64,000 bases of DNA from Flavobacterium sp. HBTb2-11-1. Lineage in GTDB: Bacteria > Bacteroidota > Bacteroidia > Flavobacteriales > Flavobacteriaceae. The notes beneath the pieces were generated by a model. That model did not search any database. It was not told the DNA's origin and saw only the letters and a program-made list of their open reading frames with translations. Below, in pieces: positions 10,402 to 19,357 of this stretch. Each line of letters begins with the position of its first letter. Within the stretch, counting starts at the first letter, position 1. The stretch spans positions 372,001-436,000 of the forward strand of contig NZ_WUMO01000002.1 of NCBI RefSeq assembly GCF_009826975.1. The letters are read 5' to 3'. Made by a program: the position numbers and the translations under genes.

Positions 10402-13140
10402 TTAACTAGACATTTTATATTCTTTAGGAGAAATTCCAAATTTATTCTTAAAAGCTGTAGAAAAATAGTTCGGAGATGAGAATCCAAGCGAGTATGCAAT
10501 CTCAGAAATATTCATCTCATTGGACTTCAAAAGTTCTGCTGCTTTCTCTAATTTGACATTGTTAATATGATCGCTGATATTAATTCCGATAATGGCTTTT
10601 ACTTTTCTGTATAATTGAACTCTAGAAACTCCTAATTTATCGGCTAAATCTTCAACCGAAAATTTCGGATTCTCGACATTCTTTGTAATAATTTCATTCA
10701 TTTTGGTAATAAAAGTCTGTTCCTGATTCCCGAATTTCGATTCGGGTTCAACACGGTAAATATTATTCGTATAATAATAACGTAGTTTTTCTCTGTTGAA
10801 AAGCAGACTAGAAATAGATTGTTTTAAAATCGAAAGGCTAAACGGTTTAGTCAAATATTGGTCCACTCCACTCTGAAGCCCTTTTAAAACAGATTCTTTA
10901 TTACTCTGTGCAGTTAAAATTATTATCGGAATATGAGAGGAACGCAAGTCTTTCTTTAGTTCCCTGCTAATTTCATATCCGTCTTTATCAACCAAATTAA
11001 TGTCGCAAATAATAATGTCCGGAATAATTTCTAAGGCTCTTTCGACTGCGTCACTTCCATCAGAAGTATACACTATATATTCATTTGAAAGTTTGGCTTT
11101 TAAGAAATTAACCAAATCTATATTGTCTTCGATGATTAACAACGAATGTTTTTCGGCATCAGAAATAGTATGTACTTCCTTTAATTCGGGTTCAATATTC
11201 AAATTATCCGTAATTAGACTTGGAATACTCGTTAGATTTTCGCCTTTCTGAATAATTTCTCCAGGCTGCAAATGACTGCTTCCCTTCAATAAAGTGATTA
11301 CAAATTCGCTTCCTTGTTTTGATTTTAGTTCGATAGTTCCATGATGCAAAAGCACAAATTCTTTGGACAAATGCAAACCAATTCCTGAACTGTTTTTATT
11401 ATTATTTGAAGCTCTGAAAAACGGATCAAAAACATTCGAAAGTTCATCATCAGGGATTCCGATTCCAGAATCTTTGAAATGAATCTTTGCAGTATTATCC
11501 TGATTTTCGACTATCGAAATAGTAATTTTACCATTATCGGGTGTAAACTTAAAAGCATTTGAAAGTAAATTGAAATAGACCTTATCCATTAAACCTCGGT
11601 CAATGAACAATTCCAGATTTTTGTTTTTGCAGCTTAACTGAAAATCAATGTTTCTGCGGGCAGCTTCACCTTTAAAATTAGCCATGACTTCATTAGTAAA
11701 ATCATAAATTTTAGTATTAGAAGCCCTCAGGGTGAATTTTTGTTCTTCAATTTTTCTAAAATCCAGCAGTTGATTAATTAATCGAAGTAATCTATTTGAA
11801 TTTTTGTGAATCAGCTTTACTTCATCAATTAAAGCGGTTCCTTTAATTTTATCATTCTCAATTAAAGATTCCACGTAACTCATTATTAAGGTAATTGGCG
11901 TTTTGAATTCGTGTGATAGTCCTGTAAAGAAATTTAGTTTTGCTTCATTGCTTTTTGCTGCAACCTGTGCCATTTCCTGAATTTCATTGTTCTGATCAAT
12001 TACAGTTTGATTGATTCTTTCCAATTGCTTTTTCTTTTTTGAAATAGAAATCGTAGAATAAATACTGTAAATCGTTAAGCTCAAAATAATTACAAGAAAG
12101 AAACTAAGCAATCGAACTAAATTATTCTGCGAAGCATATTCCCTTTCCTGCACTTTAATAGCATCTTGTTGCGTTTCAATTACCAATTGCTGCTGATCGA
12201 CTTTGTCCATTTGGTTTTCGATAATTTCAGCATTATTTTTATCAATCACAATGGTATTCAAGATGTTGTTTCTCGCAATTGATTCTTTATTATACATTTT
12301 CAAAGCGAGTTTCAAAGCTTCATTTCCTCCAGTTGGATATAAAATTGTGCCGTCAAGCACACCACTTTTAACCAGTTCAATTCCGCCATTAACGGTATTC
12401 AAAGCATCAACGCCAATAAATTTGATTTTCTTTTCTAATCCCAAGGTTTTAGCTGTCTCCCAAGCACTTAAAGCCATTCTGTCGTTATGAGCGAAAATAT
12501 ATTCCACATTTGGATTTTGCTGCAGAATTGCCTTCAAAGGTGCTTTAACCGATTCTTTTTCCCAGTCGCCTTGAATGGTATTTACAATCGTGAAACGCTT
12601 ATTTTCATTGATAATCTGATTAAAACCAAGTGTTCTTTCATACGCCGGAGATGATCCGCTTGCACCTGTGATTTCTATAATCCTACCCGAGCCCTTACTG
12701 TGCGAGACTATATATCGAGCGGCAATTCGGCCAATTTCTATATTATCTGCTCCAAGATAAGCCGTATAATTTTCGCCTTCTATTTTTCGATCTACAACGA
12801 GAACAGGAATTCCTGCTTTAATTGATTTTTCTACCACTGCCGTTAAAGGTTTGGATTGAATTGGCGATACGATAATTACATCAACCTTATTAGAAATAAA
12901 ACGTTCAATATCTTCGATTTGCTTTTCGACATTATTATTAGCGTCTTTAATTGTCAAATCGACTTCAGGCCGCAACGAAGCTTCAATTTTTATAGAACTG
13001 TTCATTTGTTTGCGCCAATCGTCGGTGGTCATGGCTTGCGAAAAACCAACTCTGATTTTATCGCCTTGCTTTTGTTTGCAAGAGACGAAACTTAATGATA
13101 CTGCGAGATACAGTACAATATATTTTATAAATTGATACAT
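10402..13140 (-). CDS. Hybrid two-component system regulator with periplasmic sugar-binding sensor
   Basis: A 912-aa one-protein signalling system. In order: signal/lipobox-like N-terminus (LSFVSC, Cys21); a ribose-binding-protein-like sensor (Peripla_BP_4, about 29-310); membrane segment about 340-362; HisKA with phospho-acceptor His410 (GLSHEFKTP); HATPase_c with LLSNAFKFTPDNG and DSGIGIP; receiver with Asp713 and Lys765; AraC-type double helix-turn-helix (about 826-912). All key residues are present. This architecture matches the Bacteroides BT1754-type fructose sensor, which binds free fructose and activates the fructan locus. The 231-base gap to the MFS gene would hold the controlled promoter. 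Fructose specificity is inferred from architecture and neighbours. Confidence 0.95.
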   Translation of the reverse strand: MYQFIKYIVLYLAVSLSFVSCKQKQGDKIRVGFSQAMTTDDWRKQMNSSIKIEASLRPEVDLTIKDANNNVEKQIEDIERFISNKVDVIIVSPIQSKPLTAVVEKSIKAGIPVLVVDRKIEGENYTAYLGADNIEIGRIAARYIVSHSKGSGRIIEITGASGSSPAYERTLGFNQIINENKRFTIVNTIQGDWEKESVKAPLKAILQQNPNVEYIFAHNDRMALSAWETAKTLGLEKKIKFIGVDALNTVNGGIELVKSGVLDGTILYPTGGNEALKLALKMYNKESIARNNILNTIVIDKNNAEIIENQMDKVDQQQLVIETQQDAIKVQEREYASQNNLVRLLSFFLVIILSLTIYSIYSTISISKKKKQLERINQTVIDQNNEIQEMAQVAAKSNEAKLNFFTGLSHEFKTPITLIMSYVESLIENDKIKGTALIDEVKLIHKNSNRLLRLINQLLDFRKIEEQKFTLRASNTKIYDFTNEVMANFKGEAARRNIDFQLSCKNKNLELFIDRGLMDKVYFNLLSNAFKFTPDNGKITISIVENQDNTAKIHFKDSGIGIPDDELSNVFDPFFRASNNNKNSSGIGLHLSKEFVLLHHGTIELKSKQGSEFVITLLKGSSHLQPGEIIQKGENLTSIPSLITDNLNIEPELKEVHTISDAEKHSLLIIEDNIDLVNFLKAKLSNEYIVYTSDGSDAVERALEIIPDIIICDINLVDKDGYEISRELKKDLRSSHIPIIILTAQSNKESVLKGLQSGVDQYLTKPFSLSILKQSISSLLFNREKLRYYYTNNIYRVEPESKFGNQEQTFITKMNEIITKNVENPKFSVEDLADKLGVSRVQLYRKVKAIIGINISDHINNVKLEKAAELLKSNEMNISEIAYSLGFSSPNYFSTAFKNKFGISPKEYKMSS

Positions 13141-13552
13141 ATGGTAATGAGGTTATGTAGGTAGTGCAAATTTCGAAAATAGCCTTCTTAACCAACAGTT
13201 TGTCAATATAATGGGAAGGCATTATATATTGGATAGACAACCGAGAAGGATTAAAAAAGTAAAATTAAACTTTTATTTGATGTTGGCAAATAACAGGCAT
13301 TATTTATCGGTAAAAAATCGGTTAAAAGTCTTTCTAAAATGACAAAGTTTCAAAACTTAAATGGGCTGAATCATAGCACATCATAATATGGAAATTATAT
13401 AAATTCTATTCAGAATTATGAAAATTTTAAAAAGCAAAATATTTGAATTTTGTATTTAACCTCATCAAAAGCAACTAAAAAAAACGGCATTAATTAAGAA
13501 TACTTTCGTATAAATTCACAATATTTTAACATTATTTTCGAGATAATATTAG
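13141..13552. other. Intergenic region between fructan regulator and PID-CTERM gene
   Basis: 412 bases, very AT-rich, lying between divergently transcribed genes, so it should hold two promoters. It contains ATGGAAATTATATAAAT at 13388-13404, a 17-mer repeated exactly upstream of the second PID-CTERM gene (49226-49242). I see no further gene here. Confidence 0.6.
13388..13404 (+). promoter_or_regulatory. 17-base element shared with 49226-49242
   Basis: ATGGAAATTATATAAAT lies 148 bases before the start of the 58-aa PID-CTERM-like gene. The same 17 bases stand 220 bases before the 66-aa paralogue. Related versions occur at 41413, 46309 and 48034. The function is unknown; AT-richness makes chance partial matches likely, but the exact pair is notable. 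Confidence 0.4.
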
Positions 13553-13729
13553 ATGAAGAAGATATTTACAGCCTCAGCTTTACTAGTCCAGACTATCACT
13601 TTTTCTACCAATCCACCTCCTCCCGGCCTTCCGGATGATCCGGCTACCTTGCCCATTGGATCGTCTATTTCAATACTATTTATGGCAGGCGTTGCATTAG
13701 ACATTTACAGCATTTCAAAAAGAAAATAA
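13553..13729 (+). CDS. Small PID-CTERM-like secreted protein, 58 aa
   Basis: Too short for ordinary ORF cut-offs. The ATG at 13553 begins MKKIFTASALLVQTITFS, a signal peptide, followed by NPPPPGLPDDPATLPIG, a hydrophobic stretch (ISILFMAGVALDIYSI) and a basic tail SKRK. This layout (signal, Pro-rich GLPD, LPI[D/G], membrane segment with AG, basic end) matches the PID-CTERM sorting-domain proteins of Flavobacteria. It is clearly related to the 66-aa protein at 49463. The usual Asp of PID is Gly here. It lies 26 bases before the T9SS-exported protein gene, suggesting a joint role at the cell surface. Function is unknown. Confidence 0.7.
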   Translation: MKKIFTASALLVQTITFSTNPPPPGLPDDPATLPIGSSISILFMAGVALDIYSISKRK

Positions 13730-13755
13730 GCCTCTATTTTTTATTCATTATCATC

Positions 13756-15567
13756 ATGCAATCGATACACGTCTCTAATATGGTAAACAAATTACTTTCA
13801 CTGCTTATCTTGATACCTTTGAATGGTTTCTCCCAGATGTATGTGGGGGCATCAGAACCGGTATACGTCAAAAATCAGGTCCTGTATGTAACGGGAAATA
13901 TTGATCTGGCCTCGGGATCCAACATTTACTTAAGAAACAATTCCCAGCTACTTCAAGGCACCGAATCGTCCTCCAGCAATTCTGGCACGGGAATCTTGTC
14001 AGTGTATCAAGAAGGGACTTCTGATAATTTCGAATATAATTATTGGTGTTCTCCTGTCGGTATTTTAAACGCTACGACAGGCAATTCAAATTTCGGCGTC
14101 ACATTGTTGAACCGACCAGTGAACGCAACTGATGCGGTGCCAGCGAATATACTTCCCACAGGAAGCTATGACGGCACGGCACTGCCTCTGGCCATTGCCT
14201 CTAACTGGATTTACAAGCTTACAAATGCAGGAAGCTATTCCCAATGGAGCTTTGTTGGGGCATCATCTTCAATAGCTCCCGGTGAAGGATTCACAATGAA
14301 AGGAACCAGCGGATCGGATCCTGCAGACCCTGAGGGAACAGGAGTTGCCAATAATAACGGAACTGGCGGGCAGCGATATGACTTCAGAGGCAGGCCCAAT
14401 GATGGAAATATTTTAGTTCCTGTAGCAGCGGGAAATGCTGCCACACTTACAGGCAATCCATATCCTTCAGCACTACATCTAAATGCTTTCCTTCTGGATC
14501 CTTCCAACAGCGCCTGTACGCGAGTAGCTTATTTTTGGGAACAGGATAAAACTGTAAATTCTCATTACCTTTCTGCATACAGAGGCGGATATGGCACCTA
14601 TTCTCCCGGCACTCTGGGAAGCAATGGAATTTACGTTCCCGCAACTTTTAACAGCTACAACAGCGATGGGTCATTGAATACAACGGGAACATCTTCTGGT
14701 CTGGTGATCGAACGCAAATACAGTCCGATCGGACAAGGGTTTCTTATAAACGGTAATGCTAACGGACAGGTTACATTTAGAAATTCCCACAGAGTATTTT
14801 ATCAGGAAGGCGGCGCTTTATCGCAATTTGCTAAAAATTCTACAGACAAAGCCTTACAGACCGATCAAGAAAGCAGCCAGATCTCACACATTAAAATAAA
14901 TGCCATCATCAATAACGCTTTCACGAGGCAGCTTGCCCTTGCTTTTATGCAGGAAGCAACAGACGGCATTGATCCTGGCATCGATGCACTGAACATGGAC
15001 GACGCCCTGCCTAATGATGTTTCATTTTGGCTGGAGAACGGGAAATATGTCATTCAAGGCATAAATTTTGACGCTTCTAAAAAAGTACCTATTGCAGTTA
15101 AAGCTGATAAGGCCTGCGCCTTAAAGTTTTATATACCAGAAACGGTTAATTTTGATTCTTCACAAAACGTCTATCTACTAGATGAGCTCGATTCTTCCTA
15201 CCATGACATTAAAAACGGGAGTTATGAGGTAAATGTTGCTCCTGGCGTGTACAATGACCGCTTTAAAATAGCCTTCAAAAGTGAAACATTAGGTACTGGC
15301 GAGATATCAAAACGAAATTTCATCATATATCAGGATAACCAGAGCAGAACATTGAAGGCTTTAAATCCGGACCATTTGAAATTTCGCTCTTTTACACTTT
15401 ATGACATGACGGGAAAAACAGTGCTGAACAAAAAAGGGATACTCCAGCAAGAAGTTTACAATTTTTCAACGGCGACTTTAAGTTCAGGATTCTATATAGT
15501 CGTTTTCGTAACTGACGAAAATGAAAGAATCTCGCAAAAAATTATAATTTCCAATTCCGGCAGTTAA
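13756..15567 (+). CDS. T9SS type A sorting-domain surface protein
   Basis: A secreted protein of up to 603 aa. The C-terminal about 85 residues form a type A T9SS sorting domain (LYDMTGKTVL, LSSGFYIVVFVTDENERISQKIII), so it is exported through the outer membrane by the type IX system. The signal peptide fits better from the in-frame ATG at 13780 (MVNKLLSLLILIPLNGFSQ) than from 13756, so the true start may be there. The middle has no recognised enzyme domain; it is Gly/Ser/Asn-rich like other flavobacterial surface proteins. It follows the PID-CTERM-like gene, and a relic of the same gene order is present at 49463-49967. Confidence 0.88.
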   Translation: MQSIHVSNMVNKLLSLLILIPLNGFSQMYVGASEPVYVKNQVLYVTGNIDLASGSNIYLRNNSQLLQGTESSSSNSGTGILSVYQEGTSDNFEYNYWCSPVGILNATTGNSNFGVTLLNRPVNATDAVPANILPTGSYDGTALPLAIASNWIYKLTNAGSYSQWSFVGASSSIAPGEGFTMKGTSGSDPADPEGTGVANNNGTGGQRYDFRGRPNDGNILVPVAAGNAATLTGNPYPSALHLNAFLLDPSNSACTRVAYFWEQDKTVNSHYLSAYRGGYGTYSPGTLGSNGIYVPATFNSYNSDGSLNTTGTSSGLVIERKYSPIGQGFLINGNANGQVTFRNSHRVFYQEGGALSQFAKNSTDKALQTDQESSQISHIKINAIINNAFTRQLALAFMQEATDGIDPGIDALNMDDALPNDVSFWLENGKYVIQGINFDASKKVPIAVKADKACALKFYIPETVNFDSSQNVYLLDELDSSYHDIKNGSYEVNVAPGVYNDRFKIAFKSETLGTGEISKRNFIIYQDNQSRTLKALNPDHLKFRSFTLYDMTGKTVLNKKGILQQEVYNFSTATLSSGFYIVVFVTDENERISQKIIISNSGS

Positions 15568-15643
15568 AATGCAATTATGCCCCTCCAACTGTTTATATTT
15601 TGCGGAATCGCCAAGCCATTATTTCAAACTAACTGATACAACT

Positions 15644-17134
15644 ATGACAGCATTTAAACCTACTAGACAAAATTTTTGCATTTATATTTTATGCCTTCTA
15701 TTATCTTGCGCTGCCCATGCACAGATCGGAATTGGGACTGTAACACCAAATGCCAGCTCGATTTTGGACATAACCTCCACAACGAAGGGTCTGCTTGCCC
15801 CAAGGATGACCACTGCACAGAGAAATGCGATCGCTTCGCCTGCCGATGGCCTTATTGTATATGATACGGATCAAAAAGCTTTCTATTACTACGTGTCAAC
15901 TACGTCATCATGGATTTTTATAAACAACGGAGTAAGTCCGCGATTAAACTTTAAACGCATACGTTCAACGGATAATTTAGCGACTGTATTGGCTGCTGAA
16001 CTTGCTGCCGGAGGAGGATCAAAATATGTTTTAACTTCAAACACGCTGTACGAAATCAATGGTACGGTTACTTTCAACTTTCCTATAGAACTGAACAACG
16101 CCTACATTCATGGGTTGGACGCCAATGAAGACATTATAGCAAAAACGTCGGGCATTCTTTTTGACGGAACTACAGGAGGCAGTATCAGGAGTGTCACCAT
16201 TTCTGCTCCTGGGGCGACTGTCTTTAATTTAAATGCGGCATCATCAACTTCCACATTTTTATTTAGAGATTCTATAATCGCTAATTCGGCAAATGTAGGC
16301 ACGGTATCAGGCTTTGGGCTAGTTTTTGCCAGCATTGTAAATTTTTCAGGCAATACAAACGGTATTACTTATAGCAATATTGGCCAGCTTCTCTTAAGCA
16401 ATCAGGCATGGTTTAGTAATAATGCTGGAACATATGAAAAATTAACCGGAACATTTAACCTGGTATCGAAACAGGGCGGGTTTTCTAATGTTGCCACTGG
16501 CGCTTACGGGTTCGATGTATCTACTCCAGGCCTCTCAATTTCAGGCGACGCTGTTTTGGAATCGGTGGTCTTTACTGGTCCGACACCTGCCAATTACGTA
16601 CGCCCTTATGCTTCAGGCACTTACTCAGGATACAACTTTAACAACAGTTGGAGTGTTAGATCAGCGGGCATCCCGACCGAAACAGATGCGACTGCTACTG
16701 GCGATTTTGCAATGGACTATCCGGTCGGAAGTGGATTAGGGGTGGCCTTTAACAATGCAAATCCCAGCGATATTGTAAAAGTGGGATCTGGCACACCCAC
16801 TACCGTGTACTCCAATCTATTCAGGTTTTCGACCGATGCCGTTAACCGTCTGAGATACGTCGGCAAAAAGAAAAGAATTTTTCAAATTTCCGGATCCATT
16901 TCATTTCAGGTTCCGGCTGCGGGCACCTATATTATTTACATTGCCAAAAATGGAACCATGCTGACCCAGTATAAAATATACGGTAGAGGCGCTTCCACAA
17001 ATGATATTGTGGTGCTTCCTCTGAACGCTTCCACTGAAATGGTTACTAATGACTATATTGAAGTTTTCGCACAGCGCTACACTGGAAGTAATGGCAATAT
17101 AGTGGTTCCGAATATGACATTAACAATCAAATAG
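15644..17134 (+). CDS. Secreted surface protein with IGIGT/PRMT-type N-terminal repeat region
   Basis: The frame is open from 15569, but the ATG at 15644 gives a proper signal peptide (ILCLLLSCAAHAQ) and is preferred, giving 496 aa. Directly after the cleavage site comes IGIGTVTPNASSILDI, then KGLLAPRMTTAQRNAIASPADGLIVYDTD. This block recurs in many Bacteroidota surface and tail-fibre-like proteins. The rest is a beta-rich region with many Gly/Thr/Asn and no recognised catalytic motif. No T9SS C-terminal domain is evident. It is likely co-transcribed with the preceding T9SS protein (76 bases). An adhesin or surface-layer role is a guess. Confidence 0.8.
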   Translation: MTAFKPTRQNFCIYILCLLLSCAAHAQIGIGTVTPNASSILDITSTTKGLLAPRMTTAQRNAIASPADGLIVYDTDQKAFYYYVSTTSSWIFINNGVSPRLNFKRIRSTDNLATVLAAELAAGGGSKYVLTSNTLYEINGTVTFNFPIELNNAYIHGLDANEDIIAKTSGILFDGTTGGSIRSVTISAPGATVFNLNAASSTSTFLFRDSIIANSANVGTVSGFGLVFASIVNFSGNTNGITYSNIGQLLLSNQAWFSNNAGTYEKLTGTFNLVSKQGGFSNVATGAYGFDVSTPGLSISGDAVLESVVFTGPTPANYVRPYASGTYSGYNFNNSWSVRSAGIPTETDATATGDFAMDYPVGSGLGVAFNNANPSDIVKVGSGTPTTVYSNLFRFSTDAVNRLRYVGKKKRIFQISGSISFQVPAAGTYIIYIAKNGTMLTQYKIYGRGASTNDIVVLPLNASTEMVTNDYIEVFAQRYTGSNGNIVVPNMTLTIK

Positions 17135-17264
17135 GTCATTAAGAAAAAATGAAGATTTTGGTTTTTCGGCAGAGACTTAATTGCAAATTGGACTCTCAAT
17201 ACAGCTTTATTTTTGAACTACCATTCCATCATTTATAATGCTTCAGAATTAAGTTTTAAAAACC

Positions 17265-17315
17265 GCCACCATTTCACGAGAATGTTTAAACATTAAATCG
17301 GAATGGTGGCTTTTT
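17265..17315 (+). terminator. Rho-independent terminator
   Basis: GCCACCATT (17265-17273) pairs with AATGGTGGC (17302-17310), followed by TTTTT. It ends the plus-strand run 13553-17134. Confidence 0.8.
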
Positions 17316-17708
17316 AAATATAAGCAACCGCTCCATTCACTCTTTATAGTTTTTAAGCAAGGGTGCAAACTTATAAATCGAGCACTGAATCGTAGGCATG
17401 ATCCTAAATTACACTCCTCTAATTTCCATTGTTTTCTGAACATGATGGTAAAACTAAGTTTTAATTGATTTAAAATACTCTGCCTGAAGAATCAATATAT
17501 TTTTTTTTAACGGGTTTTAAAATTCGATGCAAAATTATCCCGAGATTCGACAGAACCAAATTTAGTGTGAATCTGCACTACGACAATGTAGACATGTTAA
17601 TTATGTAATTGATATAAATAATGATATAAATGTTGTGAAGTTCAACAGCACTACATTTATGGCAATTATTACAGCTAAATCTCAAATCTATTTAACCTAA
17701 TCAACTAT
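17316..17708. other. Intergenic region, nothing recognised
   Basis: About 390 AT-rich bases between the terminator and the response-regulator locus. I see no convincing gene or repeat. It must contain the promoter of the downstream response regulator. Confidence 0.4.
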
Positions 17709-17789
17709 ATGAAGCATCTCTACTTTTGGTCATTTGCCGTTTTATCTTATATATCTATTATGCATTCAGCGCAACCATATTTGCCATAA
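17709..17789 (+). pseudogene. Possible broken small secreted protein upstream of response regulator
   Basis: The ATG at 17709 begins a 26-codon frame that reads as a signal peptide (KHLYFWSFAVLSYISIMHSA, then QPYLP) and stops. In another frame just downstream (about 17810-17870) GHGPPVIIDFNAV faintly recalls the Pro-rich PID segment. It may be a third, frameshifted PID-CTERM-like gene, or only a leader peptide. Weak. Confidence 0.25.
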
Positions 17790-17917
17790 TCTACCCACGC
17801 AAGAGTAAACATGGCCATGGGCCACCAGTCATAATTGATTTTAATGCAGTTGCGAAACCGGCTGCATTTATTGAAATAAGATCTTTTTTACAGCAATTTC
17901 ACCTTAACTTCAACCAA

Positions 17918-18295
17918 ATGCCATACACTAACATACTTCAGATTGACGATGATGCTGATGACTGCGACTTTTTTATGGAAGCCCTTCATGCTGTATCCGA
18001 TGCAAACTATACCTCAGAGAGAAATCCTATGGAAGCGCTTCGAAAGCTGATCCGAAAGGAACTGCAGCCTGATGTCATTTTTCTTGATCTGAATATGCCA
18101 GTCATGTCTGGCTTTGAACTCTTGGCAGAATTAAAAAAACAAGACAGCACCAGCAATATTCCTGTAATCATCTTTTCGACTTCACAAATGCTGGAAAATA
18201 AAAATAAGGCAGCGAGTTTTGGAGCGGCAGGATACATTTGCAAACCCAGTGATTTTAATGAAATGAAAAAAATCCTAAAAAATTTTACAGCCTGA
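17918..18295 (+). CDS. Single-domain response regulator (CheY/Rcp1-like)
   Basis: The domain starts at the internal ATG 17918 (MPYTNILQIDDDADD); the upstream in-frame extension to 17726 has no domain and is probably not translated. The 125-aa receiver has the acidic pair DDD, phospho-acceptor Asp in IFLDLNMPVMSG, Ser/Thr in IIFSTSQ and Lys in CKPSD, so it should be phosphorylatable. It has no output domain, as in Rcp1-type regulators normally paired with a sensor kinase. A decayed CHASE3 sensor follows 110 bases downstream, which suggests its former partner is lost. Confidence 0.9.
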   Translation: MPYTNILQIDDDADDCDFFMEALHAVSDANYTSERNPMEALRKLIRKELQPDVIFLDLNMPVMSGFELLAELKKQDSTSNIPVIIFSTSQMLENKNKAASFGAAGYICKPSDFNEMKKILKNFTA

Positions 18296-18405
18296 TGTAT
18301 TCCAGTTTAAAGCATACAGAACAGAAAGACTATTGTCAAAAACTAATGTTTATCATTCATTCGAATTATTAAATAATGGGCATCTGGTGCTCTTGAAAGA
18401 AAGAA

Positions 18406-18847
18406 ATGAAACTATCAACCCAAATACTGCTGGCTTTTGCGCTGATTATTCTGCTTTCTGCGGCGGATTCCTACACCAACTACCGTCAATCGTTAAAGGT
18501 GCATCTAAATTCACAATTCCTTTCCAAGTCCGAGGACATAATACGCAATTCTAACAAAACCCACAGAGCGGTACTGGAAATGCAGAGCTCTGTTAGAGGG
18601 TATCTGCTAACTAGTGACACCGCCTTTCTGCAGCCTTACTATAACGGACTATATGGAGGTTCTGCATACCGCAGAGCAACTCCAAATTTGGTTACATCTT
18701 TTCCTGTTGGATAAACTTGGTGAGAATATTAAAGTCTTGAAAGAGGAGGCTATCGCTAAAAAATTCACCTCAGAAACGGCTAACCATCTGGACATACTCC
18801 ACTGCAGTATCCATGAAATTATAAAAGATTTAGAAAAAGAAAAATAA
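18406..18847 (+). pseudogene. Remnant of a CHASE3-domain sensor histidine kinase
   Basis: Frame 18406-18714 begins with a membrane segment (LLAFALIILLSAADSY) and a CHASE3-like sensor (MQSSVRGYLLTSDTAFLQPYY). Around 18640 sense reading appears to move to the neighbouring frame, which continues as a helical segment (VLHTAEQLQIWLHL ... EIIKDLEKEK) and stops at 18847. No second membrane helix, HisKA or ATPase region follows. The pattern of response regulator then CHASE3 kinase is common, so this looks like the truncated, frameshifted relic of the kinase gene. It could instead be a short membrane protein. Confidence 0.6.
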
Positions 18848-19302
18848 ACTCCAAATAAATATTACCCGCCAAATGCTATAAAAACAATGAAAAAGAAGAA
18901 AAGTTACATTCAAAACTAGTTCATTGTTCAGTAGCGCCGCTAAGGAACAAAAGATGATTTTTATCTTTTGTTCCTTTTTTAGTTTATCTAAAAAGAAAGC
19001 AGCACTTCAAAGCTAATATTCTCCAATTCATAATTTACTTACTTTTAGGCAACTGCTTTTCATTTTCTTTTCAGAAAAATCAAAAGTTTTATAATGAGGA
19101 ATCTGTACTGAAAAAAATTGAAGTAAGAAAAAAAAGGGAATAATTCAGTATAACATTAGTCTCTATAAATAAGGCACTTATCTATTTAGTTTCAGATTTG
19201 CTTATCCTCATGCGCAAATAAACCTCACAAAAGAAATTGCCCAAAACAAAATCATTGCGGTCATTTTTCGTTTCAAAAAAAATTCCATCAAACAAACAAT
19301 TA
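18848..19302. other. Intergenic region containing one terminator
   Basis: About 450 AT-rich bases between the CHASE3 relic and the TonB-receptor promoter. Apart from the hairpin at 18942-18980 I see no gene. Confidence 0.5.
18942..18980 (+). terminator. Strong rho-independent terminator
   Basis: AAGGAACAAAAGAT (18942-18955) pairs perfectly with ATCTTTTGTTCCTT (18963-18976) across a 7-base loop, followed by Ts. It ends the response-regulator transcript. Confidence 0.9.
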
Positions 19303-19334
19303 TTTGTATTTAGTCTAAATAAATAATAAGTTTG
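19303..19334 (+). promoter_or_regulatory. Bacteroidota-type promoter of the TonB receptor
   Basis: TTTG (19303-19306), then 20 bases, then TAAGTTTG (19327-19334). This matches the Bacteroidota consensus TTTG-N19/20-TAnnTTTG. Transcription would begin about 7 bases later, leaving a short leader before the ATG at 19358. Confidence 0.75.
19308..19320. promoter_or_regulatory. Operator palindrome inside the promoter spacer
   Basis: ATTTAG-T-CTAAAT is a perfect 6+1+6 inverted repeat placed exactly between the -33 and -7 elements, the classic position for a repressor. A metal-responsive regulator of the Fur or DtxR type is a reasonable guess because the gene is a siderophore-type receptor. Confidence 0.55.
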
Positions 19335-19357
19335 CGGACTAAAAATAAATAACCGCC

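Noticed and set aside
13756..13779. Annotated start at 13756 of the T9SS protein as certain
   Set aside because: The first eight residues do not look like a signal peptide start; 13780 fits better, so the start is left open.
17726..17917. N-terminal extension of the response regulator
   Set aside because: 64 extra residues with no domain and an unrelated composition precede the canonical MPYTNILQIDDD start.
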